The notes under the pieces were generated by a model. The model had not been told where the DNA came from and searched no databases. It worked only from the letters and a program-made list of their open reading frames with translations. Of a DNA stretch of 33,640 nucleotides, positions 16,251 to 25,476 are shown piece after piece (the stretch's first letter is position 1; every line of letters starts with the position of its first letter). The DNA comes from an uncultured Hyphomicrobiaceae bacterium (GTDB taxonomy: Bacteria; Pseudomonadota; Alphaproteobacteria; Rhizobiales; CALHAX01), in assembly GCA_937931785.1 (NCBI GenBank), contig CALHAX010000094.1, positions 1 to 33,640 of the forward strand, given 5' to 3'. The position numbers were made by a program, and so were the translations under genes.

Positions 16251-16814
16251 ATGTCTGGCCTGCAGAACAATGCGGCGCCGCGTGCGCATAATCCAGTTTA
16301 TATGAAATCCCGTGTTACATCGTTTGCAATGGTTGCAACTCTTGCGCTTGCGCTCTCTGCCTGTGCAGGGCAGGGCAACAAACCCGGCGCCGGTCTTGCG
16401 AATGGCGGTATCAACGGTGGTGCTGCCGGTGGCCCTGTCAGCCCTGGAACCGAGAAAGATTTTTCGGTGAACGTTGGCAATACCGTTTATTTTACAACCG
16501 ATAGCACCGACCTGACGCCGGAGGCTGAACGCACGCTTCGTGCACAGGCGAGCTGGCTGAACCGTTATCCGCGCTACACCATTACGCTCGAAGGCCATGC
16601 CGACGAGCGCGGCACGCGGGAGTATAATATTGCACTTGGTGCGCGGCGTGCGACGACCGTGCGACGGTTCCTCTCAAAAACCGGCGTTAATGCGTCCCGC
16701 CTGCGGACCATTTCGTATGGTAAGGAACGCCCGGTTGCCGTGTGTGATGATATTTCATGCTGGTCGCAAAACCGACGCTCTGTCACAGTGCTGAACAAAC
16801 CTGCCGGAAGCTAG
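16251..16814 (+). CDS. pal: Pal, peptidoglycan-associated lipoprotein
   Basis: A lipoprotein signal (MVATLALALSAC, lipobox Cys at residue 38 from the first ATG) leads into a Gly/Asn linker and an OmpA-like domain. The domain shows YFTTDSTDLTPEAERTL, the peptidoglycan-binding core TLEGHADERGTREYNIALGARRA, and the C-terminal RRSVTVL. Pal anchors the outer membrane to peptidoglycan and is moved by TolB-TolA. The ATG at 16251 has a strong AAGGGGA site but adds 17 polar residues before the signal. An ATG at 16302 gives a standard signal but has no ribosome site. I keep the first and regard the second as possible. Confidence 0.94.
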   Translation: MSGLQNNAAPRAHNPVYMKSRVTSFAMVATLALALSACAGQGNKPGAGLANGGINGGAAGGPVSPGTEKDFSVNVGNTVYFTTDSTDLTPEAERTLRAQASWLNRYPRYTITLEGHADERGTREYNIALGARRATTVRRFLSKTGVNASRLRTISYGKERPVAVCDDISCWSQNRRSVTVLNKPAGS

Positions 16815-16916
16815 GCCGGGCGACACCCCGTTTGACTAGGCACCTTTTTACCTCAACGACCTGTTGGCGTGTGTTGTACTTATCGACAAGAGACACATTT
16901 TGGGAGTTATCGCGAC

Positions 16917-17861
16917 ATGCCTCTGATGTTTCGCTCCTGCAAATCAGGTGTTCTTCTGGCACTCGTAACAGCGTTGTGCCTCCTCACGATGTCGATCGTC
17001 GCAAATGCGCAGGCGAACGACGATGGTTTGACGGCACGCATCGAACAACTTGAGCAACAGATCGTAGAGCTTCAAGTTACGATTGGTACACTTGAGACGC
17101 TCGCCAAGAGCCGCCCGACGCGTGGGGCGGCTTATCAATCCAGTGGTTCAAGCGGTAATTCCGGTGACATAAGGCAGCTAGAAATTCAGATGCGTGCCAT
17201 GAGTGGGCAACTTGCAGCTCTGTCGCGCGATGTCCGGGCGCTCCAGAGCGGCGTCAGCAATTCCGGTTCGATCGCGAACAACAGCTATGCGCAACCGCTC
17301 AATCCCCAACCATCCCGTTCCGGGGGGGAACTTGATGGCTTTGGTTCTGTGACGGTTACGCCGGAACAGGGGCAATGGCAAAACCGGGGGCAGACGCAGG
17401 ACATCACCCGAGATCCGATTGGAAACATTCTCTCGAATGAACAGGCTGCGCCGAAGAAGGTGGCGTCTGCGCCAAGCGTACCGCCGCGTGAAGCTTACGA
17501 GAAAGCCTATGGGTATCTGCTCGTGCAGGACTATGGTGCTGCCGAAGCTGCGTTCAGTGATTTTGTGATCAAGCATCCGAAAGACAAACTTGCCGGTAAC
17601 GCGCAATACTGGCTGGGTGAGTCTCATTATGTGCGTGGAAACTACAGAGCGGCTGCCAATGCTTTTCTCAAAGGGTTCAAGACCTACAAAAGAAGTGCAA
17701 AGGCACCGGACAGCCTTCTAAAACTCGCAATGTCCCTCAGTCGACTGAACCAGAAAGACAGCGCATGCGCGACATTCCTGGAACTCACAAAACGATTCCC
17801 AAGCGCACCGACACATGTCACGCGCCGATCCGCAGCGGAGCGCCAGCGCGCGGGTTGTTGA
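16917..17861 (+). CDS. cpoB: CpoB (YbgF), periplasmic Tol-Pal coordinator
   Basis: This 314-residue protein has a signal peptide (SGVLLALVTALCLLTMSIVANAQA). A coiled-coil trimerisation segment follows (LTARIEQLEQQIVELQVTIGTLE, with a second heptad run near residues 85-110), then a linker and C-terminal TPR repeats (AYEKAYGYLLVQDYGAAEAAF, NAQYWLGESHYVRGNYRAA). In E. coli CpoB ties cell-wall synthesis to Tol-driven constriction. The ATG at 16917 has GGGAG upstream; an ATG at 16869 is in frame but would bury the signal peptide. Its end overlaps tilS by 47 bp. Confidence 0.92.
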   Translation: MPLMFRSCKSGVLLALVTALCLLTMSIVANAQANDDGLTARIEQLEQQIVELQVTIGTLETLAKSRPTRGAAYQSSGSSGNSGDIRQLEIQMRAMSGQLAALSRDVRALQSGVSNSGSIANNSYAQPLNPQPSRSGGELDGFGSVTVTPEQGQWQNRGQTQDITRDPIGNILSNEQAAPKKVASAPSVPPREAYEKAYGYLLVQDYGAAEAAFSDFVIKHPKDKLAGNAQYWLGESHYVRGNYRAAANAFLKGFKTYKRSAKAPDSLLKLAMSLSRLNQKDSACATFLELTKRFPSAPTHVTRRSAAERQRAGC

Positions 17862-19248
17862 TCGCTTGCGTGACGATCCGATCGAAGATGACGAGCTTGA
17901 CGGGCTTTTCGCAGATTTCCTGATGCACGATCGCATCCTGCTCGCCGTCTCAGGCGGCCGGGACAGTTTAGCTTTGCTGTTGCTTGCTGCCCGATGGTTG
18001 AGGACTCGGCGTGCTGAGAGAGTTGACCGACCAGAGCTTGTCGCCACCACAATCAATCATGGTCTGCGTCAGGAAGCTATCGCTGAAGCTGAATTCGTCG
18101 CAGAACACTGTGCCAGCCTCAGTGTACCCCATGTCATTCACCACGCTACGGTCACTCCACCTGGAAGCGGTCTCCAGGAATGGGCTCGGGACACGCGTTA
18201 TTCCGCTCTTCACGCAATCGCGCTGGAGACAAACTGCACAGCGATTGCAACAGGACATCAGGCAGAAGATCAGGCTGAAACACTGCTGATGCGTCTTGCA
18301 CGTGGATCCGGACTCAATGGACTTGCGGCCATGGAGACAACGCGTGCACTTGGAGACCTCAGATTGCTGCGCCCTCTGCTTGCGACGCCACGCGCACGAT
18401 TGTCAGCAACGCTGCGCGCGAACGAAATGAACTGGATCGATGATCCGTCAAACCTCGATTCACGATTCGAGCGCACCGCGTTTCAAACACATGCAACGTC
18501 GCTTGAAGCACTTGGACTAACAGCTGCGGCTCTCGGTAAAAGCAGTCGTCGGCTGCGTGGTGCTGTGGAAACGATGGAGTGGGCGACCAAACAGGCGCTC
18601 GATCAGATGCCGAGCTGCCGCAACGCATTGGCAACGGCAGTCTACGGTGTTCTACCGCGCGCGGTGTATGACGCGTTCCCTTTCGAGCTCCGTGTTCGAA
18701 TCTTGCGTTACATCATGGATCGCGTGCGCGGTGAGACCAAGCAAGTCCGCATCGACCGCCTTGATCGCGTTGAAACACTTGTTCGCGATCTTGAACTCAC
18801 AACCTCTCAAGACCAGCCCACACTCACGATTGGAGGCTGCCTGATTACGGCAAAGAACGATATGCTGTACGTCTGCCGCGAACCGGGCCGCAACGGGTTT
18901 CCCGTGTTGCAGTTGCATGCCAACATCGCCGCACACTGGGACAATCGCTTCATTGTGTCCGCTCCAGTTGAATTCAATGATCGCATCCAGGTTCGTGCCC
19001 TGTCCGATAGTCCTGCGGGGGCTACAAGGCACATTGATCAGCACTCTTTGCAGGCGTTACCGAAAGCGGCCCGAGACGCGATCCCGGCGTTCTGGGATGG
19101 AGCGACGCTGCTTGCAGTCCCGCAAATCGGTCATGTTGCAGCCGGTTTTCGTACGATCGTCACAATGCAGGACAAATTGAGCGATATGCCCCATAACGCC
19201 GCAGTTGGCTCACAGAAGGTATTTATGGCTGTTCCAAAGCCCGTATAG
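17815..19248 (+). CDS. tilS: TilS, tRNA(Ile)-lysidine synthetase
   Basis: This 477-residue enzyme converts C34 of the CAT-anticodon tRNA-Ile to lysidine using ATP and lysine. The N-terminal N-type ATP pyrophosphatase domain has the PP-loop LLAVSGGRDS (42-51), with Arg at the variable position. The TilS motif GHQAEDQAETLLMRLARGSGLNGL follows, then the helical and C-terminal substrate-recognition parts. The start overlaps the end of cpoB by 47 bp, which suggests coupled translation. Placement between cpoB and ftsH is the standard alphaproteobacterial order. The C-terminal third is weakly conserved, as is usual for TilS. Confidence 0.93.
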   Translation: MSRADPQRSASARVVDRLRDDPIEDDELDGLFADFLMHDRILLAVSGGRDSLALLLLAARWLRTRRAERVDRPELVATTINHGLRQEAIAEAEFVAEHCASLSVPHVIHHATVTPPGSGLQEWARDTRYSALHAIALETNCTAIATGHQAEDQAETLLMRLARGSGLNGLAAMETTRALGDLRLLRPLLATPRARLSATLRANEMNWIDDPSNLDSRFERTAFQTHATSLEALGLTAAALGKSSRRLRGAVETMEWATKQALDQMPSCRNALATAVYGVLPRAVYDAFPFELRVRILRYIMDRVRGETKQVRIDRLDRVETLVRDLELTTSQDQPTLTIGGCLITAKNDMLYVCREPGRNGFPVLQLHANIAAHWDNRFIVSAPVEFNDRIQVRALSDSPAGATRHIDQHSLQALPKAARDAIPAFWDGATLLAVPQIGHVAAGFRTIVTMQDKLSDMPHNAAVGSQKVFMAVPKPV

Positions 19249-19315
19249 CTTCCTCTGCCCTATCTGACGTGCTGCAAGGAACCTCCGCGACGGTCATAAA
19301 CCTTTCAGTTCCTTC

Positions 19316-19344
19316 CTTGGCAAAGCCTTTGCAGAACCTTATCT
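19316..19344 (+). promoter_or_regulatory. RpoH (sigma-32) type heat-shock promoter of ftsH
   Basis: CTTG at 19316-19319 is followed after 18 bases by CTTATCT at 19338-19344. This matches the alphaproteobacterial heat-shock consensus (CTTG, 17-18 bases, CYTATNT), with only the terminal G of the longer form missing. It lies about 80 bp before the ftsH start. FtsH is heat-induced in many bacteria, and this fits. Confidence 0.6.
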
Positions 19345-19425
19345 TTACGAGAACCATGCGAAACTCATCGTCAATCTTCACAATGACGTCTGTGACGCTC
19401 TCATCTCTTTAATCCAGGAGTTCAG

Positions 19426-21357
19426 ATGAACCCGCAATTCCGCAATTTCGCGATCTGGGTGATTATTGCCTTCCTGCTGTTGGCCCTGTTCAATCTGTTT
19501 CAGGCCCCCGGCAAGCGTGGTGCATCTGGCGAAATCAGCTACTCGCAACTCCTGAAGGAAGTGGAACTCGGAAAAGTTCGCAGCGTCCTTATCGCGGGGC
19601 AACGTGTTACAGGCGAGTTCAACAGCGGAAAACCGTTCAAGAGCTATGCTCCTGAAGATCCGAAATTCGTCGAGCAATTGCGAAACAAGGGCGTCACGAT
19701 CAACGCTCAGCCTGCAAACGAGGGCGGTGGATTGCTGGGTATTCTTGCGTCCTGGTTCCCGTTTTTCCTGCTGATCGGTGTGTGGATTTTCTTCATGCGC
19801 CAGATGCAGTCCGGTGGCGGTCGTGCGATGGGCTTCGGCAAGTCGAAAGCCAAATTGCTGACGGAACGTCATGGACGCGTGACCTTTGACGATGTGGCCG
19901 GTGTCGATGAAGCCAAGGAAGAGCTTGAAGAAATTGTCGAGTTTCTTCGGGATCCCGGAAAATTCCAGCGTCTGGGCGGCAAGATTCCGCGCGGTGCGCT
20001 TCTTGTCGGTCCTCCTGGTACAGGTAAAACACTTCTGGCGCGGGCGATTGCCGGCGAAGCCAACGTACCGTTCTTCACGATTTCCGGTTCGGACTTTGTC
20101 GAAATGTTTGTTGGTGTCGGCGCGAGCCGTGTCCGCGACATGTTCGAACAAGCGAAAAAGAACGCGCCCTGCATCATCTTCATCGATGAGATCGATGCCG
20201 TTGGCCGTCATCGTGGCGCTGGCCTCGGCGGAGGTAACGACGAACGAGAGCAAACGCTCAACCAGTTGCTTGTTGAAATGGATGGCTTTGAAGCGAACGA
20301 GAGCATTATTCTTGTTGCAGCCACAAACCGCCCCGACGTGCTCGATCCAGCCTTGCTGCGTCCGGGCCGGTTCGACCGCCAGGTAACCGTGCCACGCCCC
20401 GACATTGGTGGACGTCACAAAATCCTGAAAGTGCACGTGCGCCAGGTCCCGCTTGCGCCGGATGTTGATCTTAAGGTCATCGCACGCGGAACACCGGGTT
20501 TTTCGGGTGCCGACCTGGCAAACCTTGTGAACGAGTCCGCGCTTCTGGCTGCGCGACGTGGCAAACGTCTTGTGACGCAGCTTGAATTCGAAGACGCCAA
20601 GGACCGTGTCATGATGGGGGCGGAACGACGCTCCATGGTCATGTCGGATGATGAGAAAAAACTCACCGCCTACCACGAAGCAGGACACGCGATCGTCGCG
20701 CTGCACGTGCCGGACCATGACCCGCTGCACAAGGTCACAATCATCCCGCGCGGTCAGGCGCTTGGCGTCACCATGAGCCTGCCGGAACGTGACCGCCTAA
20801 GTTACACGCGCCAGTATTGCGTCTCGAAAATTGCCATGACATTCGGTGGACGTGAAGCCGAGATCATGACGTTTGGCCCCGACAAGGTGACCAACGGCGC
20901 CACAGGCGATATCCAGCAAGCCACCGGTCTGGCACGTGCGATGATCATGGAATGGGGCATGTCCGACAAGCTCGGACGCGTGCGCTATTCAAGCAACGAG
21001 CAGGAAGTTTTCCTCGGCCATTCCGTCGCGCAAACCACAAACATGTCGGAAGAAACAGCAAAGCTGATTGATTCCGAGGTGCGTCTCATGATCGAGGACG
21101 GCGAGACAACAGCGCGAACAATCCTACATGATTACGAGAATGAGCTTGAAGCATTGGCGCAGGGGCTTCTGGAATATGAAACCCTGACAGGACGTGAAAT
21201 CATTGATGTGATTGCTGGCAAACCGCCGGTACGTGACATGGGTGATGACACAGATGGACCAACGGCCTCTGCGGTGCCAAGTGCCGGTGCTGTGAAGCCA
21301 GCGCCGAAAGACGGCGGTGGCGCACCAACAGGTGATTTCGAACCAGAGCCTGCATGA
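19426..21357 (+). CDS. ftsH: FtsH, ATP-dependent membrane zinc protease
   Basis: This 643-residue protein has two membrane helices (8-25 and about 104-124) flanking a periplasmic domain. The AAA+ module shows Walker A GPPGTGKT (195-202), Walker B IIFIDEID (250-257), the pore motif around FVG (228-230) and the second region of homology [20 protein letters not shown]. The zinc protease has HEAGH at 417-421. It degrades misfolded membrane proteins and short-lived factors such as RpoH and LpxC as a hexamer. A CCAGGAG site precedes the ATG, and a heat-shock type promoter lies upstream. The C-terminal tail is Gly/Pro/Ala-rich and variable. Length is normal. Confidence 0.97.
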   Translation: MNPQFRNFAIWVIIAFLLLALFNLFQAPGKRGASGEISYSQLLKEVELGKVRSVLIAGQRVTGEFNSGKPFKSYAPEDPKFVEQLRNKGVTINAQPANEGGGLLGILASWFPFFLLIGVWIFFMRQMQSGGGRAMGFGKSKAKLLTERHGRVTFDDVAGVDEAKEELEEIVEFLRDPGKFQRLGGKIPRGALLVGPPGTGKTLLARAIAGEANVPFFTISGSDFVEMFVGVGASRVRDMFEQAKKNAPCIIFIDEIDAVGRHRGAGLGGGNDEREQTLNQLLVEMDGFEANESIILVAATNRPDVLDPALLRPGRFDRQVTVPRPDIGGRHKILKVHVRQVPLAPDVDLKVIARGTPGFSGADLANLVNESALLAARRGKRLVTQLEFEDAKDRVMMGAERRSMVMSDDEKKLTAYHEAGHAIVALHVPDHDPLHKVTIIPRGQALGVTMSLPERDRLSYTRQYCVSKIAMTFGGREAEIMTFGPDKVTNGATGDIQQATGLARAMIMEWGMSDKLGRVRYSSNEQEVFLGHSVAQTTNMSEETAKLIDSEVRLMIEDGETTARTILHDYENELEALAQGLLEYETLTGREIIDVIAGKPPVRDMGDDTDGPTASAVPSAGAVKPAPKDGGGAPTGDFEPEPA

Positions 21358-21445
21358 TTTCAGTCTCCTCTCCCTTCGTGGAGAGGAGACGTTTGTTCTG
21401 CGACGCGGGTTTTCCCAATCTCGTTCCGGCCTATCAGGCGTAGCC

Positions 21446-22297
21446 ATGACCGCAAAAACCTTTGCCGGACTCTCTCTCGACCGTACGCGGTTGATGGGTA
21501 TCGTCAATGTGACGCCCGACAGCTTTTCTGATGGCGGACAATTCGATAGCGTTCAGGCTGCCATTGATCACGCCCTGCGACTTGTCGACGAAGGGGCTGA
21601 CATTCTCGATATTGGCGGAGAGTCGACACGACCACGCTCGGAGCCGGTTGCGCTGGACGAGGAGTTGCGGCGCGTCATTCCGGTTATTGAAAAACTGACG
21701 GGTCAAACTGATGCCCGAATATCGATCGATACACGTAAAGCTGGCGTCATGCGCGAAGCGGCAGCGGCCGGTGCGCACATCCTGAACGACGTTTCTGCGC
21801 TCACCCACGATCCTGAAAGCCTGTCTGTTGCAGCGGAACTCAGCCTTCCAGTTGTGCTCATGCACGCGAAAGGCGATCCCAAGACGATGCAGGAAAACCC
21901 GACCTACGACAATGTCGTGAAGGAGATTTGCACGTATCTCAAGTCACGCACTGAAGCGTGCGTCGCGGCGGGCCTTCCGCGCGACAGAATTGCTGTCGAT
22001 CCGGGCATCGGTTTCGGCAAGACGATCGATCACAATCTGACGCTCCTGAAGCATATGGACGTATTCTGCGCAATGGACACACCGGTTCTCCTTGGCGTGT
22101 CGCGCAAGCGCTTCATCGGCACACTCGGCCATGTGCCCGAGGCAGAGCAACGGACCGCAGGCTCGATCGCCGCAGCATTGAGCGGCGTTGCGCGCGGCAT
22201 TCGTTTACTGCGCGTTCATGACGTTGCGGAAACCCGGCGCGCACTCGCCGTGTGGGAAGCGGTGGAACACGGGGTTTCGTGCGTTCCAGAGCATTGA
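21446..22297 (+). CDS. folP: Dihydropteroate synthase
   Basis: This 283-residue enzyme joins p-aminobenzoate to dihydropterin pyrophosphate in folate synthesis and is the sulfonamide target. The signature MGIVNVTPDSFSDGG occurs at residues 17-31, followed by LDIGGESTRP, SIDTRKAGVM and NDVSAL. The later motifs DPGIGFGKT and LLGVSRKRF are also present. The ATG at 21446 fits the family N-terminus; the frame stays open to 21317, inside ftsH, but those residues have no family character. It sits 88 bp after ftsH, as in many alphaproteobacteria. A GGAAC-type hairpin overlaps its last codons (22263-22288). Confidence 0.95.
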   Translation: MTAKTFAGLSLDRTRLMGIVNVTPDSFSDGGQFDSVQAAIDHALRLVDEGADILDIGGESTRPRSEPVALDEELRRVIPVIEKLTGQTDARISIDTRKAGVMREAAAAGAHILNDVSALTHDPESLSVAAELSLPVVLMHAKGDPKTMQENPTYDNVVKEICTYLKSRTEACVAAGLPRDRIAVDPGIGFGKTIDHNLTLLKHMDVFCAMDTPVLLGVSRKRFIGTLGHVPEAEQRTAGSIAAALSGVARGIRLLRVHDVAETRRALAVWEAVEHGVSCVPEH

Positions 22298-22311
22298 CGA
22301 GCCACCACCAT

Positions 22312-22353
22312 GATGCCAAGCCAACGTGTGTGGTGTCTTGCTTGCATGGCATC
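22312..22353 (+). promoter_or_regulatory. Inverted repeat between folP and glmM
   Basis: GATGCCA (22312-22318) and TGGCATC (22347-22353) are perfect complements around a 28-base interval, in the 174-bp gap before glmM. No T-run follows. It may be a leader structure of glmM. Confidence 0.35.
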
Positions 22354-22471
22354 CACTACGCACCGCACACAACCGAGCCTCACCTCATCTGTGTGTCTGT
22401 CGCGAGACAAAATTTGATGGCCGCGCGATGGCTGTAGACCGCTATCGTTCGTCATTTCTGAAGGAAACATA

Positions 22472-23821
22472 ATGGCTCGTCGCTATTTCGGAACCGATGG
22501 CATTCGCGGTGCTGCAAATTCAGCGCCGATGACGCCGGAAATCGCACTTCGCGTCGGCATGGCCGCGGGGAGTCTTTTCAGCAACGGTGGCGGACGTCCG
22601 CACCGCGTTGTAATTGGCAAGGACACGCGCCTGTCCGGTTACATGATCGAATCTGCTCTGGTCTCCGGATTTACCTCCGTTGGCATGAACGTATTCCAGC
22701 TCGGACCAATGCCAACGCCTGCTGTTGCGATGTTGACGCGTTCCATGCGTGCCGATCTCGGCGTGATGATTTCAGCATCGCATAACGTTTACACTGACAA
22801 CGGGATCAAGCTGTTCGGACCCGATGGTTACAAGTTGTCCGATGAGGTTGAACTCGAAATCGAACATCTGATGGATGATAATCCGGATCGCCGACTTGCG
22901 AAACCGGACAGCATCGGACGCGCGCGACGCGTAGACAGCGCTGTGGAACGATACACTGAATTTGCCAAGCGCACGCTGCCCCGCGAGTTGAGCCTTGAGG
23001 GCCTGCGTGTCGCCGTGGATTGCGCGAATGGTGCTGCCTACAAAGTCGCGCCAGCTGCTTTGTGGGAACTGGGCGCTGAGGTCATTTCAATCGGTGTCGA
23101 ACCGAACGGGCGCAACATCAACAAGGATTGTGGCTCGACCTCGCCCGAAATTCTTTCGCAAAAAGTACGTGAAGTACGTGCCGATATCGGCATTGCTCTG
23201 GATGGTGATGCGGACCGTGTCATCATCGTGGATGAAAAAGGTCAGGTTGTTGATGGTGATCAGCTTCTTGCCGTGATTGCAAACACATGGCAACAGCGGG
23301 GACGTTTGGCCGCCGGTGGTATCGTTGCCACCGTGATGTCGAACCTCGGGCTGGAACGCTACATTGAAGGACTGGGCCTGAAGCTTGAGCGCACGCCGGT
23401 TGGCGACCGCTACGTTGTCGAGCACATGCGCAAGCACGGCTATAACGTTGGCGGTGAACAATCCGGACACCTCGTGCTCTCCGACTTCGGCACAACAGGT
23501 GACGGACTTATTTCAGCGTTGCAAATTCTTGCATGCCTCATACGGGAGAACAAACCCGTGAGCGAGGTGTGCAAGCGCTTCGATCCACTGCCACAAGTTC
23601 TCAAGAACGTGCGCTACACCAACGGCAAACCACTGGACGCAAAAGACGTGAAAAATGCCATTGATGATGGCAAGTCGCGATTGGGTGACAAAGGGCGGCT
23701 GGTTATTCGACCATCCGGCACAGAACCCGTCATTCGCGTCATGGCAGAAGGTGATGATGAGACAATGGTAGATGAAGTGGTCAACGATATCTGTGACGTG
23801 ATCAGAACACACGCGGCGTAG
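22472..23821 (+). CDS. glmM: Phosphoglucosamine mutase
   Basis: This 449-residue enzyme converts glucosamine-6-phosphate to glucosamine-1-phosphate for peptidoglycan and lipopolysaccharide. The active-site loop is [15 protein letters not shown] with the phospho-Ser at 103; the usual SASHNP is SASHNV here. The metal loop DGDADR is at 244-249, the sugar loop is GGEQSGHLV, and the C-terminal phosphate site is [11 protein letters not shown]. The ribosome site AAGGAAA precedes the ATG. It is the last gene of the plus-strand block, and repeat copy C follows its stop by 15 bp. Confidence 0.96.
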   Translation: MARRYFGTDGIRGAANSAPMTPEIALRVGMAAGSLFSNGGGRPHRVVIGKDTRLSGYMIESALVSGFTSVGMNVFQLGPMPTPAVAMLTRSMRADLGVMISASHNVYTDNGIKLFGPDGYKLSDEVELEIEHLMDDNPDRRLAKPDSIGRARRVDSAVERYTEFAKRTLPRELSLEGLRVAVDCANGAAYKVAPAALWELGAEVISIGVEPNGRNINKDCGSTSPEILSQKVREVRADIGIALDGDADRVIIVDEKGQVVDGDQLLAVIANTWQQRGRLAAGGIVATVMSNLGLERYIEGLGLKLERTPVGDRYVVEHMRKHGYNVGGEQSGHLVLSDFGTTGDGLISALQILACLIRENKPVSEVCKRFDPLPQVLKNVRYTNGKPLDAKDVKNAIDDGKSRLGDKGRLVIRPSGTEPVIRVMAEGDDETMVDEVVNDICDVIRTHAA

Positions 23822-23836
23822 GATGTTTGCGACTTA

Positions 23837-23928
23837 GGGTGTGTCCAACTTAAATGGAGACACCGGGATGCCAGTGGAGTGACCTGCCTCGTCGCGTCGT
23901 GATTTCTTGCGAATCAGACGCGCTATAG
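23837..23928 (+). repeat. Dispersed intergenic repeat, copy C
   Basis: It begins GGGTGTGTCCAACTTAAATG and ends GAATCAGACGCGCTATAG. It fills the gap between the convergent ends of glmM and the ABC permease gene. The other copies are at 11630-11722 (reverse) and 1445-1552 (partial). Confidence 0.7.
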
Positions 23929-23931
23929 TTG

Positions 23932-24636
23932 CTATGCTCCGCTACTTACCCGCGGCCGCGGCACGCGGTTTTCGAGCCAGCGAAACAACAGGACAATGAC
24001 ACCAGTCATGAGGATGTAAATGCCTGCGACGAACAGAAGTGGTTCATAGATCTTGTAGGTTTCCTGGCGCACCATGGTGCCGACCCCGAACACGTCGAAC
24101 ACGGTGATGGTTGCGGCGAGCGGTGTCGACTTGAGCGTGAACACACATTCGTTGGCAAGTGTGGGCATGACGTTCTGGACAGCGCGCGGCAGCCATATCC
24201 GACGTAATACTGTGAACGGGCGCATGCCCATCGCACGTGCGGCTTCCAGTTCGCCTTTCGGCACGCCTGCGAACCCGGCGCGCATGACTTCACCCGCATA
24301 ACCAGCAACGCTGATCGTGAATGCAAATATTGCATAAGGAAATGCCTCGCGCAGAATTGGCCAAAGCCAGCTTTCACGAATTCCCTCCATATACGGGAAG
24401 AGCGAGCCAATGCCGTAGTAGATCAACCAAAGCTGGATGAGCAGCGGAGTACCGCGAATGACCGTGCAGAACGCCAGTGCGAGCCATGACAGGACGCGCG
24501 GACCTGCGACCTGAACAAGCCCGATCGGCACAGCCAGTGACATTCCCATAATCAGCGAATACACCATCAGCTGAATAGTGATCCATATGCCGCCAATGAA
24601 TTTCGGCCCATATTCGGGCAGCCAGCTCCAATCCAT
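23932..24636 (-). CDS. Polar amino-acid ABC transporter permease (HisM/ArtM type)
   Basis: This 234-residue inner-membrane permease has about five helices. The EAA loop, GVPKGELEAARAMGMRPFTVLRRIWLP in outline, contacts the ATPase (E-A-A-x3-G pattern near residue 135). The ATG at 24636 has GAGGGG upstream; the frame is open to 24690, overlapping the previous gene. It pairs with the permease encoded just before it (13 bp from its stop). Family: His/Glu/Gln/Arg/opine (PAAT). The exact substrate is unknown. Confidence 0.9.
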   Translation of the reverse strand: MDWSWLPEYGPKFIGGIWITIQLMVYSLIMGMSLAVPIGLVQVAGPRVLSWLALAFCTVIRGTPLLIQLWLIYYGIGSLFPYMEGIRESWLWPILREAFPYAIFAFTISVAGYAGEVMRAGFAGVPKGELEAARAMGMRPFTVLRRIWLPRAVQNVMPTLANECVFTLKSTPLAATITVFDVFGVGTMVRQETYKIYEPLLFVAGIYILMTGVIVLLFRWLENRVPRPRVSSGA

Positions 24637-24649
24637 TACCGCACGCCCC

Positions 24650-25390
24650 TCATGCTGGTACCGCCTGGCCACGACGATACCGCCGTTCAAGCCAGCGGAA
24701 GAAAACTGTAGAGATGAGGGACAGGCTGAGATAGAGCGCCGCCGCTGCGAGATAGAACATCAGGTATTCACGTGTGGTTCCTGCGGCCTGTTTGGTGACG
24801 GTCGCCAGTTCCGTGAACCCCACAACGGCGAGTAATGCGGTGTCCTTGGTCACGATCAACCAGAGGTTTGCCATGCCCGGTAGCGCAAAAGGAATCATCG
24901 CGGGAATAGTGATACGTCTGTAGCGCTGCCAGAACGGCATGCCATAGGCCTTCGCTGCTTCGATCTGCCCGACCGGAACCGCCTGAATACCGCCGCGCAG
25001 CACTTCGGTGGCGTAGGCGCCCATCACGAAGCCAATGACATAAATGCCTGCGGCCAACCCTGAAATATCAACACGCTCGTATCCCAATGCCGCGAGACTG
25101 CGGTTCAGGAGATCAGTTCCTGCGTAATAGAGAAGGAGAATAAGAACAAGCTCTGGAACAGCGCGAATGATGGTGGTGTAGACCTCGAGCACAAATCTCG
25201 TGACCGGACCGCCGTGAAGTTTTCCAAGCGCACCTAACAACCCAATTGTCGTTCCAAGGAGATAGGCACCTATTGCGATCTGGATCGTACTTGCCAAACC
25301 CTGGAGCAAGTTTCGCCCCCAACCGGGCGGGGAATAGCTGAGCCATTCGATTCCAACCGGCTTGGCTTGCACGATAATGTCGATCACCAA
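24650..25390 (-). CDS. Polar amino-acid ABC transporter permease (HisQ/ArtQ type)
   Basis: This 246-residue protein is a second permease of the same PAAT system, with helices from about residue 27 and the EAA loop AVPVGQIEAAKAYGMPFWQRYRR. The start is a TTG at 25390 or the adjacent GTG at 25387, with GGAGGT upstream. It is transcribed after the binding-protein gene, but a strong terminator hairpin (25430-25463) intervenes. That would lower permease expression relative to the binding protein. It forms a heterodimer with the next gene product. Confidence 0.9.
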   Translation of the reverse strand: MVIDIIVQAKPVGIEWLSYSPPGWGRNLLQGLASTIQIAIGAYLLGTTIGLLGALGKLHGGPVTRFVLEVYTTIIRAVPELVLILLLYYAGTDLLNRSLAALGYERVDISGLAAGIYVIGFVMGAYATEVLRGGIQAVPVGQIEAAKAYGMPFWQRYRRITIPAMIPFALPGMANLWLIVTKDTALLAVVGFTELATVTKQAAGTTREYLMFYLAAAALYLSLSLISTVFFRWLERRYRRGQAVPA

Positions 25391-25429
25391 CCCTTACCTC
25401 CTGGCAAGTGGGCCCCCTGGTGAGTGGGC

Positions 25430-25463
25430 AAAAAAATCCCCGGCAGTGGAGGCTGCCGGGGAT
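25430..25463 (-). terminator. Intra-operon terminator after binding-protein gene
   Basis: On the minus strand, an 11-bp perfect stem (ATCCCCGGCAG with CTGCCGGGGAT, six-base loop) is followed by seven T. It begins 14 bp past the binding-protein stop and precedes the permease genes. Partial termination here would give more binding protein than permease, a common design in such operons. Confidence 0.85.
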
Positions 25464-25476
25464 CGTATCCGGCGCG

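Noticed and set aside
19378-20730. 450-codon minus-strand open frame opposite ftsH
   Set aside because: It lies fully antisense to a highly conserved gene, and its residues (His, Arg, Gln rich) show no domain. It is a product of the codon bias of ftsH.
23837-23928. Repeat copy C as a terminator for glmM
   Set aside because: No stable stem with a T-run is visible, and the same sequence occurs in non-terminator contexts.
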